Origin: JAGIBJ01 sp032119795 | GTDB taxonomy: Bacteria; Actinomycetota; Thermoleophilia; Solirubrobacterales; Solirubrobacteraceae | Assembly (NCBI GenBank): GCA_032119795.1 | Contig: JAUMFO010000013.1 | Location: 62,001-126,000, forward strand | Direction of reading: 5' to 3' | Length of the DNA: 64,000 nucleotides | Part shown: positions 7,931-15,956 of the stretch, piece after piece | Layout of the letters: every line of letters begins with the position of its first letter | Position numbering within the stretch: the first letter of the stretch is position 1 | Notes under the pieces: model-generated | Databases searched by the model: none | Told to the model about the DNA's origin: nothing | The model's input: only the letters and a program-made list of their open reading frames with translations | Program-made: the position numbers and the translations under genes

Positions 7931-9376
7931 TTAACGCTCCGTGACCGTCATCGGCATGCCGCCGCGCGGCCGCAGCGTGATGGCGACGTCGTTGCGAATG
8001 CGCGCCCCGGAGACGAGATCGATACGCAGACGCTGCGTGATCATCGCGGCCAGCAGCGTGCCCTCCAGCAGCGCAAAGCCCTGGCCGACGCAGATCCGCC
8101 GGCCAGCACCAAACGGCATGAACGCCAGGCGCGGACGACCCACCGCCGACGGTGCCCCCGGCATGAAGCGCTCCGGATCAAAGCCCTCCGGGTTCTCCCA
8201 GAGCCGGGGATTGCGGTGCATCAGCGACGTGGCGATGATGATGTCTGAGCCGCGGGCGATCTTCACGCCGTCGATCTCATCCGGGCCAGCGGCGACGCGC
8301 GTGAACGCCGGGACCGGCGGGTAGAGCCGCATGGCCTCCTGGAGGCAGGCGCTGGTCCAGGGCAACCGGTCGGCATCTTCAAAGGTCGGCACCCGGCCTT
8401 CGAGGACCTCGTCGACCTCCGCCTCCATCCGCCGGCGCGCCTCCGGATTGCGCGAGAGGCACAGCCAGAGCCACGTGAGCGCATTGGCGGTGGTCTCATG
8501 CCCGGCACCCAGGAACGTCATCACCTCGTCGCGAACGAGTTCGCGGTCCATCGCCGTACCGTCCTCGTCGCGCGCGGCAAGCAGCAGCGCGAGCAGGTCG
8601 TCGGCGTCGTCGACGCTGGCGCCCCGCTGGCGACCGTCAATCAGGCCGTAGACGATCTCGTCGAGGGCGGCCTTCGCGCGCTGCGCACGATTCCAGTGCA
8701 CGCGGCGGAGCGTGAGCAGGGAGTCGTACTTCACCTTCGGCCACTGCGACACCACGTCGTAGACGCTGCTGAACGACAGGTTCTTCTGCGCCGCCGTCAG
8801 GAGCGCGTCCATCGAGCGGCCGACGGTCTTGGTCGTAGCCGCATCGGTCGTGGTGCCAAACAGCGCCCGGCAGACGACGTCGAGCGTCAGCTCCATCATC
8901 GCGGCGTTGACGTCGACCGGGCCGCCACCGGGTGCCTCCCAGGCGCGGCGATCCAGCCAGCTCTCCGTCGCCGCCGTCATGTGCGTGGCCATCGGCGCAA
9001 GGTGGCGCTTGGCGAAGATCGGCTGCACGAGCTTGCGCTGGCGCTGCCAGAGGTCGAGGTCGAAGTTCGTCAGGAGCCCTCGCCCGAGTAGGACGGCGAG
9101 GATCTTGTAGTCGTTGCCCTTGATGTAGTTGTCCTGGTTGGTCACCAGAACCTGCCGAGCATGCTCTGGATCGCGGACGAACACGACCGATTCGCCGGCA
9201 ACCTTGAAGTGCAGCAGGCCGCTGTCGCCAGGGAGGCGCGAGAACGTGCGAAGGAGATCCTTCTCGCCCAGGTGCGCGATCAAGCTGGCAATGTCGCGAG
9301 GCCGCATCCGGAGCGGGGCCGGTGGCGGAGCGATCGCGGTGGGCGCGGCCGGGGGAACGGTCTGAGGCGTGGACAT
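7931..9376 (-). CDS. Cytochrome P450
   Basis: 481 residues with a full motif set: AGHETTAN (I helix), QEAMRLYP (ExxR, K helix), and heme loop FMPFGAGRRICVG. A Pro/Ala-rich N-terminus (about 20 residues) replaces any membrane anchor, so it is probably cytosolic. It shares long blocks with the P450 at 5138-6754 (VLVTNQDNY, DYKILAVLLG, NPEGFDPERFMPG), so the pair arose by duplication and then diverged; this copy lacks the CPFH-ending extension. It is the first gene of the apparent P450-oxygenase-P450-tetR-glycosyltransferase series, so the 132-base gap before it probably carries the promoter. Confidence 0.94.
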   Translation of the reverse strand: MSTPQTVPPAAPTAIAPPPAPLRMRPRDIASLIAHLGEKDLLRTFSRLPGDSGLLHFKVAGESVVFVRDPEHARQVLVTNQDNYIKGNDYKILAVLLGRGLLTNFDLDLWQRQRKLVQPIFAKRHLAPMATHMTAATESWLDRRAWEAPGGGPVDVNAAMMELTLDVVCRALFGTTTDAATTKTVGRSMDALLTAAQKNLSFSSVYDVVSQWPKVKYDSLLTLRRVHWNRAQRAKAALDEIVYGLIDGRQRGASVDDADDLLALLLAARDEDGTAMDRELVRDEVMTFLGAGHETTANALTWLWLCLSRNPEARRRMEAEVDEVLEGRVPTFEDADRLPWTSACLQEAMRLYPPVPAFTRVAAGPDEIDGVKIARGSDIIIATSLMHRNPRLWENPEGFDPERFMPGAPSAVGRPRLAFMPFGAGRRICVGQGFALLEGTLLAAMITQRLRIDLVSGARIRNDVAITLRPRGGMPMTVTER

Positions 9377-9419
9377 GCGCAGCTCGGTTTCAGTCGACGG
9401 CCAGCGGGAACTTGCCGAT

Positions 9420-9435
9420 ACCGGGAAAGGCCGGT
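9420..9435. repeat. Small inverted repeat upstream of P450 cassette
   Basis: ACCGG-GAAAGG-CCGGT lies in the 132-base space between the smc stop and the P450 start. It could be part of an operator or the smc terminator. No U-run follows on either strand. Confidence 0.25.
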
Positions 9436-9509
9436 TACCAGACTGACCACTCTATCGATGTGCGCTGCCCAGGACCGCGCGAACCGGCACACAGCACGGT
9501 CACGCCCGA

Positions 9510-12500
9510 TTAGGCGCTGATCGGCTCAGGCTCGGAGTCCCGCTCAGCGAGGCGACGCGAGATCACCTTCGAGACGCCGTCGCCCGCCATCGACACCCCG
9601 TAGAGCACGTCGGCGGCTTCCATCGTGCGCTTCTGGTGGGTGACGACGATGAACTGCGCACGGTCGCGGTAGGCCCGCAGCAGCTCCAGGAACCGGCCGA
9701 TGTTGAGGTCGTCGAGAGCCGCCTCGACCTCGTCGAGCACATAGAACGGGCAAGGGCTGGCGAGGAACACCGAGAACATGAACGCCAGGGCCGTCATCGA
9801 CTTCTCCCCACCCGACAGCAGCGAGAGACGCTTCATCGACTTCCCGGCGGGAGTGATCTCGATCTCCACCCCTGCGGAATCGGCGGCGCTGCGGCCCTCC
9901 TCTTCAGGCGTCGTCTCGTCGCCGTCGGCGCCGCCTTCGGACGCATCGCCGCCGCTGGCCACGGCGGCGGACTCGTCGGACTCCTCGACGAGCCGAAGTC
10001 GGCCGGAGCCGCCCGGGAAGAGCTGTGCGGAGAGCTCGCGGAAGTTCGCCTCGGCGGCTTTGTAGGTCTGCTCGAAGGTGTCACGGATCTGCTGATCGGT
10101 CTCCTTGATCAGCGTCCCAAGCTCGCGGAGCGACAGCTCCAGATCGGTGCGCGAGGTCTCGAGCTCCTCCACCTCCGCGCGGGCGGCCTCATATTCCTCT
10201 TCCGCCAGCGGGTTCACCGGGCCGAGCTGGTCGGCGCGGCGCTGCAGGCGCTCGGCCTGGCGAGCCAGCTCCTCACGGCGCTCGGGCTCGAGCGCGTCCT
10301 CGCGCGCCTCAGCGGAGAGGCCCAGGTGCTCGGCCACGACGGCCAGCTGCTGAGCGGACTCGCGCCGTTGATCGCGGGCGCGCTCCTTGCGGACCTCCAC
10401 CCCGGTCAGTTCGTCGCCGCGCTTGCGGAGCTCGGCGCTGAGTTCGGCCTCTCGGGCGGAGCAATCGCGCAGCACCTGGGCGACGCCCTCCCCGGCGAGG
10501 CGGTCGGCGTCGAGCTCGGCGTCGGCGGCGACGGCGAGCGCGCGGACGGCTGCCGCGTAGCGGCGCAACAGATCGGTGAGGTGGTGGGCGCGCGGCAGCA
10601 GGGCGCGGTCGGCGACGAGCTTGCCCTCCAAGAGCTGGGTGCGGTGGGCGCGGCGCTCGCGCTCCTTCTCGGCCCGCTCCAGCCCGCGCCGCTCGGCGTC
10701 GGCTTCGCCGGTGAGCTGCGCGCGGATCACGGCTGCCTCACCGCTCTCCGGCATCCGGCGGCGCTCCTCGATCGCCCACTCCGCGCGGCGATGGGCCTCT
10801 TCGGCCGTAATGCGTGCGCGGTCGCGCTCGCGGGTCACGTCGGCGGCGCTATCGCGGATGCGGCCCGTCTCCAGGACGGCCTCCTCCAGCGCGACGAGCT
10901 GGCCCTTGGCCGCGTGCTCGACTTGGATGGCCCGCTCGCTCTCGGCGAGGAGGTCCTCGCGGCGGTTGCGCTCGGCGAGGACCCGCTGCTCGTCGGCATC
11001 GCCGGGGGTGCGACGGATCAACCCGCTGCGGCCGTCGAACACGGTGCCGTCGGCGTCGACCAGGAGCCACGGCCCCATCGAGGCGCGGGCGTCGACCACG
11101 TCGACCTGGAACGCCGAAGCCAGCAGGCGGCGAGCGAGGCGGGCCTCTTGGCCCTCGCCGAGGATCGCGGGTGCCAGCGGGACGGCCTCCGGGTAGCCAG
11201 CTGGCGGCGCAGCGGCGTCCTTGGGGTCGTCGGACGCGCGGATGCCGAGGCCAAACGCGCGACCGGCCTCGCCGTGGCTGGACTGCGCTGATGCGGCACG
11301 CTCAGCGCGGTCGCCGGCAAGCAAGATCCGGCCACCATCTCGGCCAGCGCGGCTCAGGAGCGAGCGGGCCTCTTCGACCGTCTCGGCCAGGCCTGCGCGA
11401 AGCTCTCCGCCCAGTGCCGTGGCGACCGCGCCCTCTAGGCCAGCGGCGACCTCCAGGCCGTCGGCCAGAGCCCGGGCGCCGCCGGGAGCCCCGCCTGCGC
11501 GGGAACGCAAAAAGCGGTTGACCTCGGCGACCTCGCTGCCGAGCCGCGCGGCCTCGCGGCGGGCCGCGTCGACCTCGCGCTGCTGAGCTTGGAGCGCCTG
11601 GCGAGCGGCGTCAACGGCGGCCTCGGTCTGCGTCTGCGCCGCCTGCGCCTCGGCCAGTGCGCCTTTGGCGACCTCCAGCCCCTGGGCTGCTTCTTCACGG
11701 GCGAGCTCAAGCGCGGCCACCTCGCGGGCCAGCACCTCCTCGCGGCGGTCGTCGAGTTCGGCGAGCTGCTGTTCGATGGCCGCGATGCGCGCCTGGCTTG
11801 GCAGCTCGCCTTCGTCATGCTCGGCCTCGGCGTGCAGCGCCTCGAGCTGGCGCTCACGGGCGATCAGCCGCTCGTTGGTCTCCTGGCCGATCGAGGCGGA
11901 GCGCTCAGCACGCTCGACCTGGCGCTCAGCAAGGGACCGCAGCTGCGACGCACGGCGGGCGAGCTGCTCGCGGCGCGCCGTGCGCTGCTGGAGCTCGGCC
12001 TCGGCGGCTCCACGCTTGACGGCCACCTCGCGAAGCTGCTCGTCGAGCTCGGCGCGCGCGGCACGCAGTTGCACGACCGCCTCGGTGGCCTGCTCCTCCT
12101 CGGCGGTGCGAAGGCGGACGTCCTCGCCGAGCAGCTCCCAGCGAGCCTCGGCAAGCTGACGCTCCAGGCGTCCGCGCAGCTCTGCGGCCTCCGCCTGGCG
12201 GCGCAGCGGGCCGAGCCGCTTGCGGGCCTGCTGCTCAATGTCGATGACGCGATCGAGGTTCGTCTGTGCCCGCTCGAGCTTGCGCTGGGCGGCGCGGCGA
12301 CGGCGACGGTGCTTGCCCAGGCCGGCAGCTTCTTCCAGCAGCAGGCGGCGATCCTTCGGCTTGCTGGTGACGATGGCCTCCACGCGCCCCTGCGAGATCA
12401 CCGAGTGCATCTCTTTCCCCAGGCCCGTGTCGGAGAGCAGCTCCATTACGTCGGACAGCCGGCACTTCGCGCCGTTGAGGCGGTATTCGCCTTCGCCGTC

Positions 12501-12818
12501 ACGGGTGATCCGGCGGCTGACCGAGATCTCGGAGAACGGGACGGGGACGCCGCCGTCGCTGTTGTCGAGGACCAACTCGACCTCGGCCGAACTGCGGGCC
12601 TGCACGCCGTGGCCGCCGGCGAAGATCACGTCCTGCATCGAGCGCCCGCGGACGGCCGCCGGTGACTGCTCACCGAGCACCCAGAGGATCGCGTCGGTCA
12701 CGTTCGATTTGCCGGAGCCGTTGGGGCCGACGATCACCGACACGCCCGGGCCAAACTCCAGCCGGGTGCGATCGGGGAAGGACTTGAACCCCTTGAGCGT
12801 GATCTCGCGGACGTGCAC
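9510..12818 (-). CDS. smc: Chromosome segregation ATPase SMC
   Basis: The SMC subunit of the bacterial condensin, 1102 residues. Head motifs are at the two ends: Walker A GPNGSGKSN near residue 35, signature LSLLSGGEKSM and Walker B YVLDEVEAALDD near the C-terminus. Two long coiled coils flank a Gly-rich hinge at about residues 430-590. It starts with a GTG at 12818 (HVREITLKGFKSFPDRTRL). rnc ends 7 bases upstream, the standard rnc-smc order. Oddity: about 40 acidic/Ser/Gly-rich residues (roughly 943-985, DNA near 9868-9992) are inserted just before the signature motif, where other SMCs have a short loop. Confidence 0.96.
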   Translation of the reverse strand: MHVREITLKGFKSFPDRTRLEFGPGVSVIVGPNGSGKSNVTDAILWVLGEQSPAAVRGRSMQDVIFAGGHGVQARSSAEVELVLDNSDGGVPVPFSEISVSRRITRDGEGEYRLNGAKCRLSDVMELLSDTGLGKEMHSVISQGRVEAIVTSKPKDRRLLLEEAAGLGKHRRRRRAAQRKLERAQTNLDRVIDIEQQARKRLGPLRRQAEAAELRGRLERQLAEARWELLGEDVRLRTAEEEQATEAVVQLRAARAELDEQLREVAVKRGAAEAELQQRTARREQLARRASQLRSLAERQVERAERSASIGQETNERLIARERQLEALHAEAEHDEGELPSQARIAAIEQQLAELDDRREEVLAREVAALELAREEAAQGLEVAKGALAEAQAAQTQTEAAVDAARQALQAQQREVDAARREAARLGSEVAEVNRFLRSRAGGAPGGARALADGLEVAAGLEGAVATALGGELRAGLAETVEEARSLLSRAGRDGGRILLAGDRAERAASAQSSHGEAGRAFGLGIRASDDPKDAAAPPAGYPEAVPLAPAILGEGQEARLARRLLASAFQVDVVDARASMGPWLLVDADGTVFDGRSGLIRRTPGDADEQRVLAERNRREDLLAESERAIQVEHAAKGQLVALEEAVLETGRIRDSAADVTRERDRARITAEEAHRRAEWAIEERRRMPESGEAAVIRAQLTGEADAERRGLERAEKERERRAHRTQLLEGKLVADRALLPRAHHLTDLLRRYAAAVRALAVAADAELDADRLAGEGVAQVLRDCSAREAELSAELRKRGDELTGVEVRKERARDQRRESAQQLAVVAEHLGLSAEAREDALEPERREELARQAERLQRRADQLGPVNPLAEEEYEAARAEVEELETSRTDLELSLRELGTLIKETDQQIRDTFEQTYKAAEANFRELSAQLFPGGSGRLRLVEESDESAAVASGGDASEGGADGDETTPEEEGRSAADSAGVEIEITPAGKSMKRLSLLSGGEKSMTALAFMFSVFLASPCPFYVLDEVEAALDDLNIGRFLELLRAYRDRAQFIVVTHQKRTMEAADVLYGVSMAGDGVSKVISRRLAERDSEPEPISA

Positions 12819-12824
12819 GCTAGA

Positions 12825-13526
12825 TCAGTCGGTCGTGACGGTGGCCTGGACCTCGGCCTCGAGCGACGCCAGCGCCGCCAGCGCCGCCAGCGCCGCGTCC
12901 TGCTCGGCGGCCTTCTTGGTGCGGCCGCGACCGGTCGCGGCCGTCCTGCCACCGATCCGCGCAGCAACCTCAAAGGTCGGCTCGTGCTCGGGCCCCTTTT
13001 GGCCCAGGAGCACGTACTCCACGAGGCGCTGGCTCTGCGCCAGGCGCTCCTGCAGCGCCGACTTGTGATCGACGGGATGCGTCAGCGCCTCTTCGAGCTC
13101 GGGCGTGAAGGCCTCAATCACCGCGGAGGCGACGCGCTCGTAGCCGTACTGCGTGAAGCAGGCGCCGATGATGGCCTCGGTAATCGACGAGAGCACGCGC
13201 TCGGTGAAGACCTGCTCGGCCGGGCCCGCCTCCGGCGGCGCTGCAGCCCGCAGCTCGTCTGGCACGCCCATGCGGATCGCGACGGCACGGCAGGCAGCGG
13301 CGCACACCGTCTGCGCGCGGATCTTCGACAGTCGGCCCTCGCCGTAACGCTCGGCCTCCAAGCGCGGATAGAGGTGCGCGGTGATCGCAAGCTCCAGGAC
13401 CGCGTCGCCGAGGAACGCCAGACGGGCGTAGCTATCGGAGCGACGCGCCGACCAAGACGCGTGCGTGAACACCTGCCGGCGGAGATCCGCGGGCAGGGAG
13501 TCCAGGAGGGTGCGGAGCTCGCTCAG
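12825..13526 (-). CDS. rnc: Ribonuclease III
   Basis: Double-strand-specific endoribonuclease for rRNA and mRNA processing. The RNase III domain has RLAFLGDAVLEL and EAIIGACF; the dsRNA-binding domain has DHKSALQERL and GRGRTKKAAEQDAALAAL. The first ATG/GTG/TTG is a GTG at 13472, but it would begin VFTHASW, removing part of the conserved first helix. The frame stays homologous upstream (SELRTLLDSLPADLRRQ), so I extend to a CTG at 13526 that overlaps the acpP stop as CTGA. Compared with the canonical NERLEFLGD signature both Glu are Ala here, and the Asp of the DTVEA motif is Ser; the signature Asp, a Glu in GEGRLSK and the Glu of TEA remain. Confidence 0.9.
   Translation of the reverse strand: MSELRTLLDSLPADLRRQVFTHASWSARRSDSYARLAFLGDAVLELAITAHLYPRLEAERYGEGRLSKIRAQTVCAAACRAVAIRMGVPDELRAAAPPEAGPAEQVFTERVLSSITEAIIGACFTQYGYERVASAVIEAFTPELEEALTHPVDHKSALQERLAQSQRLVEYVLLGQKGPEHEPTFEVAARIGGRTAATGRGRTKKAAEQDAALAALAALASLEAEVQATVTTD
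12871..12897. repeat. Nine-base tandem repeat inside rnc
   Basis: Three near-identical copies of AGCGCCGCC near the 3' end of rnc encode Ala-Ala-Leu repeats at the end of the dsRNA-binding domain. Copy-number change would stay in frame. Confidence 0.6.
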
Positions 13527-13786
13527 CGGTCTGCGAGCGGCGCTGCGCCCGCGCGTGCGGCGACGTAATCCACGGCGAGCGCGACCGTGGTGAGCTCGAG
13601 CGCGTCCTCCTCGGAGATCTTCACGCCGTAGGTGTCCTCGAGCTCCTGTGTGAGCGTGTAGAGGTCGAGCGAGTCGGCGCCAAGGTCTTCTTTGAAGCGC
13701 GACTCTTCGAGGATGGTGGCCTCGTCGATGTCGAGCTCGTCGGCGAGATGCTCTCGCACGAGAGTGAGTACGTCGTCACGCGTCAT
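13523..13786 (-). CDS. acpP: Acyl carrier protein
   Basis: An 87-residue carrier of fatty-acid intermediates. The phosphopantetheine attachment Ser is in DLGADSLDLYTL; the remainder is the usual acidic four-helix protein (DDVLTLVREHLADELDID, then ELTTVALAVDYV). The ATG at 13786 is chosen on length and family fit over upstream codons. Its start lies 11 bases inside plsX, and its stop overlaps the proposed rnc start, so plsX-acpP-rnc-smc is one tightly packed unit. Nearby coaD makes a precursor of its prosthetic group. Confidence 0.94.
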   Translation of the reverse strand: MTRDDVLTLVREHLADELDIDEATILEESRFKEDLGADSLDLYTLTQELEDTYGVKISEEDALELTTVALAVDYVAARAGAAPLADR

Positions 13787-14834
13787 GGCCCACCACGGTA
13801 TCCGCCGGTGCGGATCGTTTGCGGCGGGGACGCAGCGCGCCGGCGCTTTCGAGCGAGGCGCGGGTCTGCCCAAGAAGGTCTTCGCGGACGGCTCGGCCGG
13901 CCCGCAGCACCGCGTGCTCAAAGCCGACGCTCGTGAAACGACCATGCGTGATGACGCCAAGCGCGCTCAGCCCAAGGAGGTACGCGCCGCCCTGCAATTC
14001 GGGGTCGAGCGTGTCGCGGATGCCTCGCAGCGGGCCGCGCAGCATCAGCCCACCGACCTTGCCGCGGTTGGTCTCCAGCATCGTGCGCTTGATCAGGTGG
14101 AAGAGCTCGGTGCTGACGCCCTCCATCGCCTTCAGCGCGACGTTGCCGGTAAAGCCGTCGGTGACGATCACGTCGGCCACGCCCGTCGGAATGGAGGAGC
14201 CGTCGATGCTGCCGATGAAGCCGAGACCGTCGTGCGTGAGCAGACGCTGGTGCACCTCACGGATCAGGTCGGTCCCGCGGGACGCCTCCTCTCCGTTGGA
14301 CAGCAGCGCCACCCGCGGATGCTCAACGCCGACGACGGCCTTGGAGAATGCGCGCCCCATGAACGCGAACTGCTCGAGGTGCTCGGGGCGCACGGTGGCG
14401 TTCGCGCCGACATCGAGGAGGGTGACCTCGGCGCCCGGAAGGGGGATCTGCGCCGCGATCGCAGGGCGGCGGACGCCCTCCGCGCGGCCGAGCTCGCCCA
14501 TGCCTGCGGCAAGCGCGGCACCGGTGGCGCCGCCGGCGACGAACGCATCGGCACGGCCCTCGGCCACGGCGCGAACGGCCTGGACGATCGACGCGTGCGG
14601 GTGTTGGCGCACCGCGCGGGCCGGGTCGGCGGCCTTGGCGATCGAGATCGGCGCATCGACAACCTCCACGTTGGTGGAGGGCTGTTCGGCGAGGGCCTCG
14701 TGCAACTCGGCGGCGGGTCCGAAGAGGATCACGCCGATTCCGGTTGATGCGGCGCGAGCGGCGCCGCGCGCAACCTCGGCCGGCCCGAGGTCGGCCCCGG
14801 TCGCGTCAACGGCGACCGTGACCTGCGCCGTCAC
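13776..14834 (-). CDS. plsX: Phosphate acyltransferase PlsX
   Basis: PlsX converts acyl-ACP to acyl-phosphate for phosphatidic acid synthesis at the inner membrane face. This 352-residue protein has the family landmarks VTDGFTGNVALKAMEG and LLDVGANATVRPEHLEQFA. The N-terminal phosphate-binding motif, usually DAMGGD, reads DATGAD here. GTG start at 14834, two bases after the rpmF stop. The C-terminal 25 residues are basic and overlap acpP. It is inferred to feed phospholipid synthesis with acyl groups carried by the adjacent acpP product. Confidence 0.94.
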   Translation of the reverse strand: MTAQVTVAVDATGADLGPAEVARGAARAASTGIGVILFGPAAELHEALAEQPSTNVEVVDAPISIAKAADPARAVRQHPHASIVQAVRAVAEGRADAFVAGGATGAALAAGMGELGRAEGVRRPAIAAQIPLPGAEVTLLDVGANATVRPEHLEQFAFMGRAFSKAVVGVEHPRVALLSNGEEASRGTDLIREVHQRLLTHDGLGFIGSIDGSSIPTGVADVIVTDGFTGNVALKAMEGVSTELFHLIKRTMLETNRGKVGGLMLRGPLRGIRDTLDPELQGGAYLLGLSALGVITHGRFTSVGFEHAVLRAGRAVREDLLGQTRASLESAGALRPRRKRSAPADTVVGHDA

Positions 14835-14836
14835 GG

Positions 14837-15016
14837 CTAGTTGCCGGTGGCGACGACCGTCTTGCCGCGGTAGCTACCGCAGCTGGAGCACACGCGGTGC
14901 GGGAGGCGGGTCTCGCCGCAGCTCGGGCAAGCCTGCGTGCCCGGGTTGGCAGCCTTGTGCTGCGAACGACGCTTGGTCGAGCGGCTGTGGGACTGTTTCT
15001 GCTTTGGTACGGCCAT
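14837..15016 (-). CDS. rpmF: 50S ribosomal protein L32
   Basis: A 59-residue L32 that starts AVPKQKQSHSRSTKRRS and has an intact zinc ribbon, ACPSC and VCSSC, so it is the Zn-binding form. ATG at 15016. It heads the rpmF-plsX-acpP-rnc-smc unit, as in many bacteria. Its usual upstream partner yceD is 2.7 kb away, separated by two plus-strand genes. Its ATG sits within CCATGG and overlaps by two bases the ATG proposed for the divergent GNAT gene, so its promoter must lie inside that gene's 5' end. Confidence 0.95.
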   Translation of the reverse strand: MAVPKQKQSHSRSTKRRSQHKAANPGTQACPSCGETRLPHRVCSSCGSYRGKTVVATGN

Positions 15017-15878
15017 GGCCCAAGCAGGGTACAGAACCGCCACCAGCTTTGAGCTGCGGGCTGCAAGCCCGGCCGACGCCCCAGCCATCGGGACGCTCGC
15101 TCGCAACGTCTTCGGCCCCGGTCCAGACCGCGACCCGATGGCCGCCGAGCGCCGTCTCGCGCACGTCCTCAGCGGCGCACACGAGGCCAGCGCGCTGGCC
15201 GTCGACGCGTCCGGAGCCGTCATCGGAGCGACGATCGTCATCGAACGCGGGCCACTGCTCGTGCTCTCGCTCGCGATCGTCGACGAGGACTGGCAGAGCC
15301 GCGGCGTCGGTCGAGCCATGCTGGAGCGCTTTCCTGCTGCCGCGCCCGGACGCAACCGGGTGATCATGTCGTCCACCGACCCCAAGGCCATGCGGCGCTA
15401 CGCCGCGCTCGGGCTCCACCTTCGGCCGACGGTCTCTGCCTGCGGGATCTTGAGGCCCGGCGCCGTCGCGTCGCCGCGCGAGGCGACGACCACCACCCCG
15501 CTGGCCGGTGGCGCCGTGCTCGACGCGATCGCCAGCGACCCGTCGGCTCGCGGCGTGCCGTACGGCGCGGACGCCGCAATGTGGGACGCCCAAGGCGACG
15601 CGCTCCACCTGATCGGCGACCGCGCTGCCGTCGTCCGAGGCGGCGGCGTGTTGCGAATCGCCGTTGCGCGCGACCCTGAATCGGGCCGGCTCGCCCTGCG
15701 CGCTGCACTTGCCGCCGTGCCACCCGGCAACACCGTTCACCTGCGTCACCTGCGTGAGGGACAGGACTGGGCGATCGGCGAGATGCTCCGGTCGGGACTG
15801 GCGCTCAGCCCTGAGGGCCCCCTCTTCAGCGACGCGCCGCTCGGGGCCCTCCACCTCCCAACTGGGACCGTCTTCTGA
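15015..15878 (+). CDS. GNAT-family N-acetyltransferase, extended
   Basis: 287 residues. The N-terminal half is a GNAT domain: FELRAASPADAPAIGTLARN, then VLSLAIVDEDWQSRGVGRAM, where SRGVGRAM is the acetyl-CoA pyrophosphate loop. The C-terminal half (about 150-287), including LAGGAVLDAIASDPS and NTVHLRHLREGQDW, looks like a second, degenerate GNAT fold. The ATG at 15015 is the only plausible start before the domain and overlaps the divergent rpmF start codon; an upstream start would put the gene inside rpmF. The substrate is unknown. It is one of two genes separating rpmF from yceD. Confidence 0.75.
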   Translation: MAQAGYRTATSFELRAASPADAPAIGTLARNVFGPGPDRDPMAAERRLAHVLSGAHEASALAVDASGAVIGATIVIERGPLLVLSLAIVDEDWQSRGVGRAMLERFPAAAPGRNRVIMSSTDPKAMRRYAALGLHLRPTVSACGILRPGAVASPREATTTTPLAGGAVLDAIASDPSARGVPYGADAAMWDAQGDALHLIGDRAAVVRGGGVLRIAVARDPESGRLALRAALAAVPPGNTVHLRHLREGQDWAIGEMLRSGLALSPEGPLFSDAPLGALHLPTGTVF

Positions 15879-15956
15879 CCACCCGAGGCCGGGCAGTTTG
15901 AGGCAAGTGGAGCCACGTCGCACGAAACCCCTGGTCCCGAGTGGTTCAATAGGCGC

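Noticed and set aside
9636..11291. Long plus-strand open frame over smc
   Set aside because: The repetitive Leu/Ala/Gly translation mirrors the coiled-coil codons of smc on the other strand; no start context or homology.
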